Assembly (NCBI GenBank): GCA_034696485.1
Contig: JAQIWT010001426.1
Span: 1-10,834, forward strand
Direction: 5' to 3'
Origin: Isohypsibius dastychi
Lineage: Eukaryota > Tardigrada > Eutardigrada > Parachela > Isohypsibiidae
DNA: 10,834 nucleotides
Shown here: in pieces, positions 1 through 10,407 of the stretch
Position numbering within the stretch: the stretch's first letter is position 1
How the letters are laid out: each line of letters starts with the position of its first letter
Notes under the pieces: generated by a model
What the model was told of the DNA's origin: nothing
Seen by the model: the letters and a program-made list of their open reading frames with translations, nothing else
Databases searched by the model: none
Position numbers and translations under genes: made by a program

Positions 1-3035
<3,035 letters not shown>

Positions 3036-3070
3036 ACCGGAAGCGCGGTGTTTTTTCTAGTGTTTTCCGT

Positions 3071-3076
3071 TTTATT
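3071..3076 (-). promoter_or_regulatory. Candidate poly(A) signal (AATAAA) for the VPS37A-type gene
   Basis: TTTATT on the + strand reads AATAAA on the - strand, about 204 nt beyond the VPS37A-type stop codon. It is the only canonical hexamer I see between that stop and the convergent gene. It lies inside the predicted 3' UTR of the arginyl-tRNA synthetase gene. Confidence 0.45.
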
Positions 3077-3136
3077 TTACGAGACTGTTTTTTTCACACC
3101 GACTTGGATTATGTTCAAACTGAACGTAGATCCATG

Positions 3137-3142
3137 AATAAA
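3137..3142 (+). promoter_or_regulatory. Poly(A) signal (AATAAA) for arginyl-tRNA synthetase
   Basis: Canonical AATAAA about 100 nt after the TGA at 3033-3035, a normal 3' UTR length for compact animal genes. Cleavage would be expected roughly 10-30 nt downstream. Confidence 0.65.
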
Positions 3143-3279
3143 ATCGGATGGAAAAATCTGATAAAATAATCGAAACGAAATCAAGACACAATCTTCTATT
3201 TTCTCTGGGAAAGAAATGAGCAAAACGAAAACCAAGTCGAATTAATCACTGGAAATCTGGAACTACCAATTTCTTCCGA

Positions 3280-6200
3280 TCAGAAACGAAATCCAGAAGA
3301 CAGCTGCTGTTTTGCGAAGGCATCTTCCAGCGCTCTTCTTGTATGTGCCACCTGGAAAAAACACAGAAGATAACGAAGATTTAAAAAGGATTTACATGAA
3401 AATTAACAAGCGAAAATTAAAACAATCAAAATAATTCGGCCAACACTTGATAATTATCCAACTAAATTTCAGATTAACTATCGAATTTTGTTAATCATAC
3501 TGAAAAGTCTGTCTAATTTTCTAAAATTTCATACTTTTAAGATTTCTCACTTTTGATAATTATCACTCAGACTCTAGAACTGCAAAATTAACCGCCAATT
3601 TAAGATGACAAATAAATTATTGCAAAATATGAGAGAATAATAATTCGTCAGATATACCGGACTAATGAATCTAAAGGTACTGTATAATCAGGAAAAAACA
3701 GTCTAGCCCGACAAAACCGAAAGGAAATAAGTCTGATTAACTGACTGAGCTGGAGAGAGTAGACCCCGGTAGACGCTTTATGCGTTTCATTTTTGCAAAC
3801 CGCGATAAGATCATGATAAACAAAAATGAAAAACGTTCAAGATATGACTCTGTCAACCGACCGAAACCAAGCCCATCCGGTCCAGACAAAGCGATAAAAA
3901 TATGATCTCCGGTACATATGTAACTGACATTCCAAGAACAACAACTGATTCACGTGAAACGCAGATATGATTGTAATATGAATCAAATCCAATTCTAAAA
4001 TTCGATGAAGTCATTCCGAAACAAAAGAAAATTTACTGGATGAATGCTTTTCTGAAAATGTGGTTCTTCTGAAAATCTGATTAGCATATTTTTACCATGT
4101 GAAAAACAGAGACCTTCTAATGTCATCTACATGGAAAACTCAAATCAATTGCGAAAATTCGTCGGGTTAATAGCGTCTGAAATTTTTTCTCACCTTGCGT
4201 TTTTCCAAAAAAGTCTGCAAAAACGAATCCAGATCAAATCTTCCTGCAAAACATAATTCACAACAGTCAGAAAAACTGGGTCAGCCATTTCCACCAAACC
4301 CAGACATTACCAGATAAGAATTCTTCTGCGATAGTTTCGGACTCCATTTCCGCTTCAGCAGCTGCAATCCTTATCTGCTCTTGCAACATGGATGGATCGC
4401 GGTTTCGCATCATGGATTCCTGGCGCTGTTGCAGGACATCAAACTCCTGCCTTTTCTCTCCAGCCAATGTGTACTGCAAAAACAATTTTGATTACGAGAA
4501 GAAACCGGGAAATTCACGAAGACCAACTTTATCGAAAAGTTCCGACTTCCGCTCCTCAAGAAATGGCCTCCGCGAAATATTTGCAGCTGAAAAACAAATT
4601 CGGTTTATTCATGATGAAAAAACTCTCAACAAATAATTTGTCCCAAAAAAAAAGTCGGTCGACATAAATTGAATGAATAAACTGCAAGTTATACAACCCC
4701 ATCTTAGAATAAAAGCAGCCTCCATACTAAACTATACTTAGTAATTAGGTTTGATCAAAAACGTCTTATATAGTAACTGAAACGAACGACTGCCAGGTAA
4801 AAGCAACTTAAGACTGAATCATTCAATTTACCGTAAAAATGACAAATCTTCCAAAACAAACTGTTGATAAGTTCAACAGGCTGAAGATGTTGAAAACAGC
4901 ACACTCAGAAACAAAAGCAATTATGATGACGAAATTCTTCCGCTTGACTGAATAAATCAATAATTCTTCAACAAAATTTAAAACCCTTTCAAAAATCAAA
5001 AATTTATTCATCACGATTAAAACGAGTGGAAAAATAAGAAATTCGATCAGGATAAAATGCCGAAACCGAAACGAAAGTTTTTCACAAAAATATAAATCTT
5101 ACCAGCCAGTTTGTTGTTCGACTCCATAATTCGTTTTGCTTCGTCTCGTAATGACGCAATCACAGGAGTTGCACACACTTTGTCCAAAGTGTACTTTTCA
5201 TCTTTGCTATCCAGAAGTGCTTGCAGTTCCGCATTACTGAATATGAGGGAGAAATATGCTAGACTGATCCGGATGTGTGAAGAGAGAAAACGAAAACAAT
5301 AACAAACCATTACTGATAACACACCTCATCGACTTGAGCTCAGGGAAATTGTCTCCAACAGACTGCCACATGGATTCCGTAAACGAAGTTCTCGTCGGCT
5401 GTAAAAACAACGCCATAATTTCGATATGAAAATAAAGAAAAACAAGAACAAATATCGAAGGCAATTTGAAAAAACTGAAACATAAATAGACATTTTTTTC
5501 GAAAATTGACAACACTTCGTAAACCATCATTTTCTTACGGAAGTGATCTCGAGGAGATTCAATTTAAAACAACAGAAGATCGCAAATTATTTATACAGCA
5601 ATTATACTGTGAAATTCATTCTAGTACTTATTTCTGTGAAAACAAATCACTCCAAAATATAACTTCTTCGTCTTTAGTAAAATACTGATTGCAATTTGAA
5701 ACCGCAAACCAAATTTAACAGAGAAAAACCAAAAATCAATTTCTGACAACGAATTTCGAAATAAACAGACTAGATAATTTAACTTACTGGTGGAAAAGCA
5801 GGAAAGCTTGGCGAATCTGATCGTCGCGGTAAAACAGGGCCTGGAGGCTGCGGAAATGAGGGAAACGAGCCAGGAGGATAAAACGCACCACCACCAACTT
5901 CCGACGGCCTAAAAACCAAAACAAAACTCGCTCAAAATACCAAAATTAAAAATAATTTTGCCAACCGGAAACTCACGGAATATCACGAGGCATCAACGGT
6001 GGATTCCGCTGGAATTCATCGATAATCTCTCCGACCAATCTCCCCAAATCGGAATGCATGTTAAACTAAAAAAACCCGAGATTTAAAACCGTTTGCAGCT
6101 TCTGCAAACAATCATTTCCAAACTTACCGCCAAAAGTTTCGGAGATATGATCGCTCCATTTCCATCAACCCACTGATGCGTTCCTCGAGGAGTCAAACGA

Positions 6201-6597
6201 AGAACTGGCGGATCACGCGGAAACATACTCGTCAAAGTTCTAGAAAAATGTAGCAAAGTCAGTAACCTGGATTTTCGGTAGGAAAATAGGAAGGAGAAAA
6301 CGGAAGATGGTAACTTACATATCCAGAAAATACGTCTGTGCGCCAACGCTGAAAGGCAGTCTGTAAGATGAATCCTTGCTGATTTCAATTAATCTGCAAA
6401 TAAAACAAATTTTTGTTCATCATTCATCAGAAAATAAATGGAGAAGAATTTTGCGAAATAGATAGAGGAAACGAGGAAAAGATCGAAGTCTCTTACTTCC
6501 GATGTTGTTGTTTTAGCGAGTCGATCTGCTTCTGACGCTGAACCTGATGAGGAGTCACCTGATTTTCTTCAGGCTTTTTTCCCCAAAGCCAAGACAT
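3280..6597 (-). CDS. VPS37A: VPS37A-type ESCRT-I subunit, complete, 11 exons
   Basis: Subunit of ESCRT-I (with TSG101, VPS28 and an MVB12/UBAP1 protein), which sorts ubiquitinated cargo into multivesicular bodies at endosomes. Exons from the ATG: 6597-6497, 6393-6319, 6239-6128, 6065-5977, 5908-5788, 5398-5325, 5236-5103, 4586-4528, 4473-4311, 4243-4194, 3351-3280. They sum to 1050 nt (349 aa plus TGA) with all phases consistent. The N-terminus MSWLWGKK resembles human VPS37A (MSWLF). Residues about 30-125 form a UEV-like region with RLPFSV, MFPRDPPVL and MHSDLG; 126-166 are a proline-rich linker. DNFPEL (182-187) begins the Mod(r) domain, followed by FLEERKSELFDK, AEAEMESETIAEEFLSG (about 294-310) and FLEKRK, ending GFRF. 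Shorter than the human protein (about 397 aa), mainly in the linker. The weakest junction is the 54-nt intron 4474-4527 (donor gttggt). Confidence 0.92.
3352..4193 (-). other. Last intron of the VPS37A-type gene (842 bp)
   Basis: Phase-0 intron, donor GTGAGA, acceptor TTTTTTCCAG. Its length is unusual here, since most introns in this gene are 54-103 nt. It is AT-rich with a G-richer patch near 3737-3800. It carries two near-identical 12-bp palindromic motifs at 3448-3459 and 3554-3565. I found no coding block and no convincing snoRNA or tRNA. Confidence 0.75.
4587..5102 (-). other. Intron 7 of the VPS37A-type gene (516 bp)
   Basis: Intron between the two halves of the Mod(r) coding region, donor GTAAGA, acceptor TTTTTCAG. 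AT-rich; short open frames only. Nothing else recognised. Confidence 0.8.
5399..5787 (-). other. Intron 5 of the VPS37A-type gene (389 bp)
   Basis: Phase-0 intron separating the proline-rich linker exon from the start of the Mod(r) domain, donor GTAAGT, acceptor TTTTTACAG. A 60-codon + strand open frame at 5506-5688 lies inside it, with no family resemblance. An extra linker exon cannot be excluded, because linker length varies in the family. Confidence 0.7.
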
Positions 6598-7045
6598 GAT
6601 GGTGCGAGCGGATTCTCCAGAAGAAACTGAGCCCCAGAAGAGGAGGTGGAAATATTCCAAAACAGATTTTCAGATGATTCCCCGAAAACAGATCAGTTAA
6701 CCAACCTCAAGCATCAAACGCAATATTGAAAAAAACTCCAAAAAAACAATACAATCTTCCGAGCAGCGCAAGATTGAGCGAGTCCCAAAAACCAACAGAA
6801 AGAGAAGTTTCAACGGAAAACGATAATTTAGCCTCCGCCGCTTGAAATAGCGAACTGATACCGAACTCAGTCTGGATAAATGATCTCGGAAATCTGGTCA
6901 GATATCAAAAAACACGGGACTAACTAACTAAAACCCACATTCCAGGAAGGGGCCAAAAATGAGCGCTTTTCGAAGAAAAGAGAAATCCTCAAAAACCTCG
7001 AAAATCGGAAAACACGTGAAAAGTACGCTGATATCAGATCCTCCA

Positions 7046-7057
7046 CCCCCCCCCCCC
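7046..7057. repeat. Homopolymer run C12
   Basis: Twelve uninterrupted C on the + strand (G12 on the - strand) in a noncoding spacer. Length may be affected by sequencing error. Confidence 0.9.
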
Positions 7058-7161
7058 TTGAAACCGATGTCCGAGTTTCACTGAACTACGCTAGCCAATG
7101 GGATTCGAGCTGTCATGATAAAATTCTGAATGTCACCCACCTGGTCATCTCATCTGCAGTT

Positions 7162-7167
7162 TTTATA
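7162..7167 (-). promoter_or_regulatory. TATAAA on the - strand: variant poly(A) signal or TATA box
   Basis: TATAAA reads on the - strand 72 nt past the RFX-type stop. It could serve as a variant poly(A) hexamer for that gene or as a TATA element for the VPS37A-type gene. The sequence does not decide between these, and it may be neither. Confidence 0.25.
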
Positions 7168-7238
7168 GCTAAAACTTTTCATGCAACATGCACATTCACG
7201 CAAGATTCACCACAAAAATCCAGAGAAATACGAAGACT

Positions 7239-8346
7239 TCATCTTCGCTTGCATTCGAGCACTACATCCTCCTCATCACCTCCTGCAACCCCTTGGGCTT
7301 GCTCCTTGCCATCACCAAGAAAGTCGATCCCGCGATGATATCGCGGCTGATTTAGCCCACTTGCGGAGCTTGTGACGACGTCACCGAATTCTGCAATGAT
7401 GGCTTCCATGAGATGCTTCCCCAGCACAGCTCGTGCCCAGATGTGACAACCGTTTGCAAACAGATATCTAAAACCCAACCGATTCAGAACTTAGTTCGCA
7501 GTTTGTGCTAAAACACCGGTAGCACCAGCACGGTAATTTTTCACCGATTTGCAAACTTACTTTTCAAACATCAGGTAAATTACTTCCGATTTGATCCGCC
7601 TCCCCGGATCGGCTTTGAAAACAGAAGCAACCCTCGAAAAAATGGTATTTCTTTGAGAAAATTGTCGGAATTTAAGATCTTTACCACTCCTGAATCTTGT
7701 CGCCTGACATTTCCGTTCTTCTTGCACTGCCCGTCTCTGAAAGAAATCATGTTTGAGCTGTTATCGCCGATTATTCTGATTTCACAAACAGCGTACACGA
7801 ATATCTCAATCTGAACGGAACATATTACTTGGCTGGAAAATCAGTACTTAGCAAATAGTCACCGATATTCGAAAAGGTCAACTTTGATCAGTTTATCAGA
7901 TGGAGGTTATCTACAGTAAATATTCAGACCACAAAATTTCTAGGCACACTTTTCCGAAACCAGTAGAACTTTATAGCAACAAGAACTGTTTTTCTCAAGC
8001 AAAAATCATAGTTGTTTTAACAGATTTGAACTTACTGTTGCGTTGGTTTTTCCCGGAATTCCGGCTTCCAGAAGCAACATTATTTGTCGTGTTGTCCGCA
8101 ATATTGTTCGCTTCTACGTGAATATTATTCACGATGAATGGCGCTGGAGAGATCACGAACGCAAAAAGTGTTACCTTCGCCATTGCGCTTCTTTCTGTCT
8201 GCGCGTTTTTTGTATTTCGCTCCAATACTTTTCAAAGTCATCCTAAAATGGTTGGTCGCATCCAACAACTCCTGCTGAAGCTGTTTCCCGATTTCCATAT
8301 GATCTCCTTCACTGTCAAACTCAGATTCGCTGCTATAGTTATCCAT
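7239..8346 (-). CDS. Small protein with a divergent RFX-type winged-helix DNA-binding domain, 5 exons
   Basis: Exons from the ATG: 8346-8175, 8113-8036, 7736-7685, 7632-7561, 7467-7239; 603 nt, 200 aa plus TGA, all phases consistent. The N-terminus is acidic and serine-rich (MDNYSSESEFDSEGD), then a helical stretch, a basic patch KKRADRKKR (46-54) that could be a nuclear localisation signal, and an Asn/Ser-rich linker (about 59-83). Residues 101-172 fit the RFX-type domain: W101, PG at 110-111, Y120, F123, LGK at 140-142 (usually FGK), and RYHRGI (167-172) where RFX proteins have KYHYYGLR. The spacing from W to GK equals that of RFX1 with no gap. Inferred role: DNA binding in the nucleus, target unknown. 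The tail is Gly/Asp/Glu-rich and ends CKRR. The open frame runs on upstream of M1 to 8415, but a strong splice acceptor lies between, so I chose 8346. The domain call rests on pattern and spacing, not on a search. Confidence 0.7.
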
Positions 8347-8376
8347 TTCGAACAAAACAGAAAGGCGCCGACGGAA

Positions 8377-8378
8377 CT
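8377..8378 (-). promoter_or_regulatory. Candidate 3' splice site in the 5' leader of the RFX-type gene
   Basis: The - strand reads GCTTTGTCTTCAG ending at 8377, 30 nt before the ATG at 8346. It could be the acceptor of a 5' UTR intron or a spliced-leader site. It supports starting the protein at 8346 rather than at the ATG at 8415. No matching donor was identified. Confidence 0.35.
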
Positions 8379-8464
8379 GAAGACAAAGCAACGCAGGAAC
8401 TGAACTCTTGCCCAACTTTCAGCGTGCTTCATGGACTGGAAAATGGACCACAAAGAGGCCCACT

Positions 8465-8469
8465 ATTGG
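8465..8469 (-). promoter_or_regulatory. CCAAT box candidate for the RFX-type gene
   Basis: The - strand reads GGCCAATAG about 120 nt upstream of the chosen start codon, in a locally GC-rich stretch. It matches the core of an NF-Y site. A match this short could be chance. Confidence 0.25.
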
Positions 8470-8773
8470 CCGCGGCACGAAAAGGCGAGCACTTTCTCTC
8501 TTCGTCAGTTCACGATAAAAGGAATAAGAGGCGCATTAATCTCGATGGCGAATCGTCTTCTCGACCAGTCGTCTGACTCACCAGACATCGGGTGAATTCC
8601 CAGCTAGCAAAAGAGCAACCGTCTACGCTTGATAAAACTTCTCACACCGTTTTTTTGGGTATGTCAGTCTGCGACGCTTATCAGCAGCCGTCCGAGAGCC
8701 GCGAGAGAAGACAACACAGAAAAATGCCTGCTCGCGAAATGATCCTTAAAAAGTTTCTAATCACATTCAAGTT
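8470..8773. other. Noncoding stretch upstream of the RFX-type gene
   Basis: More GC-rich than the introns and interrupted in all frames. A 61-codon + strand frame at 8592-8777 has no recognisable features. Most likely promoter and upstream DNA of the RFX-type gene. No repeat or RNA gene seen. Confidence 0.4.
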
Positions 8774-8988
8774 TTAAAGCAATATTCCGTACACCGAGTT
8801 TTGTAGCCGTCGTGAAACGGTTACATGAAGAACCCCATAAACGAATTCATCCTCGTGAGCATCGATTGTGATAGTGTCTTTGGGCCATTGAGTTCGAGGT
8901 AACCTTGGTCAGCATCGAGTTTCTCGCAAAGGTCATCAAAGTAAGGAAACCTGTTTGGGTCCACCTCTAACCGGCAAGAAACGACGTC
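8774..8988 (-). pseudogene. Unassigned coding-like remnant in two overlapping frames
   Basis: One - strand frame is open from 8988 to the TAA at 8821-8823 and contains VDPNRFPYFDDLCEKLDAD and GYLELNGPK. A second frame, from about 8887 to the TAA at 8774-8776, contains DTITIDAHEDEFVYGVLHV. The two halves read like one protein broken by a small frame change around 8885. The composition looks protein-like, but I recognise no family. It could be the kelch end of the BTB-BACK remnant further right, or the debris of an unrelated gene. Confidence 0.35.
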
Positions 8989-9024
8989 TTATAGCTCATT
9001 TTTAAGTGTCTTTCAAAAATGAAA

Positions 9025-9480
9025 ATGGCAACTTACTTGTTGCATCTCAACTGGCGGGATCAAAGAGTGGGCTCTCGAAACGCTCCATCCTGCAAAAGCG
9101 CCTCGATCCCGATTTTTTTGGCACTGTGTGCGTTCTCTTCGGTGGTTCTTGTTGGATGTTCTGCGACGAGACCATCGAATTCTTGATCAGAACCAGATCA
9201 AACGTCCCGGCGTGCCATTCTCTCATTGCTGAATGTATCCGTCGTCCCCACTCCAGGCATGCTAAGAACTGCGTCTTTGTATCTGCAGGTACAGAGATCA
9301 TCGCAACATAACTGAATCAAACAGTGTGAAAGGCGGTTGGACGACATAGTGTAAAATACAGCTTGACCAGCCGAATTCACGTTGATGTCTCTGCCTTTCC
9401 GAATCTAACCAGATGGAATGTCATTCTTCACATCACCGAGCATCCAAATTGAACGATTGATTCGATGCTTTGAACGCTTT
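9025..9480 (-). pseudogene. Unassigned broken coding-like segment
   Basis: The - strand carries several protein-like stretches in changing frames: SIWMLGDVKNDIPSG then a TAG, INVNSAGQAVFYTMSSNR, YKDAVLSMPGVGTTDTF, and EFDGLVAEHPTRTTEENAHS continuing to SAKKIGIEALLQDGAFREP before a TGA. No splice model I tried joins them in frame. Position directly after the BACK-like remnant would suit a decayed kelch region, but no kelch repeat is clear. The longest + strand frame here (9006-9311) has no family resemblance either. Confidence 0.3.
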
Positions 9481-9687
9481 GTACATCTTTACAAGGCGGG
9501 TCTTGATTGATGTCGTTCCACCGACACAAGCTCAGGCAAACATGTTTCACGAGAGTGTTTCACAAAGTTCCAACGATCGACAGCTTGAACCACTGCCCTT
9601 CCAGGGCCGAAATCACGAAATCGCTCTCGAGAATCTCAATGATCTTAACTATCATGTGTATATTCACCGAAAAACGGAAAGTTGGAG

Positions 9688-9776
9688 TCACATACTCACA
9701 AATTCTGGAGAAATATCTACAAATCATTCAACAGAGCTGGAAATTTCTGGAATTCAAGGTTTTTGTTAATTGCTCG
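9688..9776. repeat. 120-bp tandem duplication, copy 1
   Basis: An 89-bp unit that recurs 120 bp downstream at 9808-9896 with 2 mismatches (9713/9833 and 9771/9891). On the - strand it encodes the INKNLEFQKFPALLNDL block of the BACK-like remnant. Confidence 0.95.
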
Positions 9777-9789
9777 AGCACTACACAAT

Positions 9790-9820
9790 ACTCACATACT
9801 CACATACTCACATACTCACA
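9790..9820. repeat. 8-bp tandem array, (ACTCACAT) x 3.9
   Basis: Nearly four perfect copies of ACTCACAT joining the two 89-bp units. On the - strand each copy reads GTGAGTAT, which matches a 5' splice-site consensus. Confidence 0.95.
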
Positions 9821-9896
9821 AATTCTGGAGAATTATCTACAAATCATTCAACAGAGCTGGAAATTTCTGGAATTCAAGGTTTTTGTTAATAGCTCG
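9808..9896. repeat. 120-bp tandem duplication, copy 2
   Basis: Second copy of the 89-bp unit at 9688-9776, 97-98% identical. The low divergence points to a recent duplication. Confidence 0.95.
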
Positions 9897-9907
9897 TAAC
9901 ACTTTAG

Positions 9908-10055
9908 AGCAACTCACTCTGTCAAGCTTTTGTTGATTATGACAAAAACGTTGAAGCGCCCGTACACCAGCTATTCGCAAATTTGGTGAAATCGGGGAAG
10001 GACGCTGCCGCTCTCACCGACTTAGCTCGTTTCAAAATCGGCTCAAGAAGCTCGG
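9908..10055 (+). CDS. Possible upstream exon of the kelch-like gene
   Basis: Open + strand block after an acceptor (acactttag, ending 9907) and before a donor (gtatgt, 10056). It encodes AFVDYDKNVEAPVHQLFANL and KSGKDAAALTDLARFKIG. It ends in phase 1, and through a 55-nt intron (10056-10110) it joins in frame to the kelch-like exon at 10111. The D-N-E-L pattern loosely resembles the end of a BACK domain, which usually precedes kelch repeats. It overlaps the - strand BTB-BACK remnant, and both readings cannot be fully right. No ATG lies in it, so a start would be further upstream. Confidence 0.35.
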
Positions 10056-10110
10056 GTATGTCTCTGACTTCGACTTATAGAGCGAATAAGAGAAATGACG
10101 CGTTCTCAAG

Positions 10111-10407
10111 GTATGACTGGTGGATTTATTTTTAAATGCTTTGACGATTTTCCTGCAATTCTTCTGGATATGGAAGCGAGGAAACTCAAAGTACTGCCGA
10201 AATTTACAGATCTTCCATTTGGAGCATGTAGGGATGAAGTGCATGTGGTCGAGAGCGATGATGGGTTCTTCTACATATTTCTGGAATTGAACTCCTCTAC
10301 CGGCTATCCCTGGAAACAATCATACAGACTCTTCCGGTTGAATGTTTCCGAATACTGCTGGGATCATATTTCGGACTGCATAATTTCCCGGTACCGTTTC
10401 CACTCAG
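10111..10407 (+). CDS. Kelch-like beta-propeller exon, partial gene
   Basis: Phase-1 exon after the acceptor ttctcaag (ending 10110) and before the donor gtacgt (10408). 99 open codons read MTGGFIFKCFDDFPAILLDM, EARKLKVLPKF, ACRDEVHVVESDDGFFYIF, then YRLFRLNVSEYCWDHISD. The alternation (hydrophobic strand, DM-x-LP, an R before a DG-FYIF strand, then a strand ending W-x-x-IS) is that of one to one and a half kelch blades. Kelch propellers usually bind protein partners or substrates. The GG pair typical of kelch is weak. An ATG at 10113 or 10095 could be the start if the preceding block is not an exon. The 3' continuation is unresolved. Confidence 0.5.

Larger units (their letters stand above)
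6598..7238. other. Spacer between the VPS37A-type and RFX-type genes (641 bp)
   Basis: Lies upstream of the VPS37A-type ATG and downstream of the RFX-type stop; both genes are on the - strand. It should hold the VPS37A promoter and 5' leader and the RFX-type 3' end. I see no further coding exon. Contents: a run of 12 C at 7046-7057, a - strand TATAAA at 7167-7162, and a + strand CCAAT near 7096. No canonical AATAAA for the RFX-type gene was found here. Confidence 0.6.
9489..10107 (-). pseudogene. Degenerate BTB-BACK domain coding remnant
   Basis: In - strand order: 10107-9940 reads FLLFAL, a TAA, then VEVRDIPELLEPILKRAKSV, like the end of a BTB domain. About 10000-9838 reads ISPNLRIAG, KLDRVSCSKVLRAINKNL and FPALLNDL then TAG, like the first half of a BACK domain. 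9655-9598 reads IIEILESDFVISALEG. 9600-9489 reads RAVVQAVDRWNFVKHSRE and LPELVSVERH. The order and spacing (SD, then about 20 residues to the W, then LPEL) match the BACK domain of BTB-kelch substrate adaptors for Cullin-3 ligases. There are at least two in-frame stops and two or more frame changes, and no splice model repairs them. Most likely a pseudogene. The same DNA has an open + strand reading at 9908-10055, which weakens this call. Confidence 0.45.

Noticed and set aside
3737-3830. G-rich hairpin-forming patch in the last VPS37A intron as a tRNA or snoRNA
   Set aside because: No B-box, no paired C/D boxes with a closing stem, and no H/ACA layout.
8144-8174. A 31-nt intron in the RFX-type gene using the CTCTCCAG acceptor
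   Set aside because: Too short for normal splicing; the acceptor at 8114 gives a 61-nt intron like others in this window and keeps the frame.
8134-8403. + strand open frame with a hydrophobic start, looking like a signal peptide
   Set aside because: It is antisense to exon 1 of the RFX-type gene and has no family resemblance.
8125-8415. The longer - strand frame starting at the ATG at 8415 as the true N-terminus of the RFX-type protein
   Set aside because: A strong acceptor lies between 8415 and 8346, the extra residues look unstructured, and the frame runs through the first donor. Kept only as a possibility.
9510-9899. + strand open frame across the tandem duplication, read as a BTB domain (HKLRQTCFTRVF)
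   Set aside because: It is antisense to a more specific BACK pattern on the - strand, and the duplicated part ends in a stop. The resemblance is loose.
9868-9907. A 29-40 nt intron joining copy 2 of the duplication to the + strand block at 9908
   Set aside because: Too short to be spliced; the alternative from copy 1 (149 nt) is possible but unsupported.
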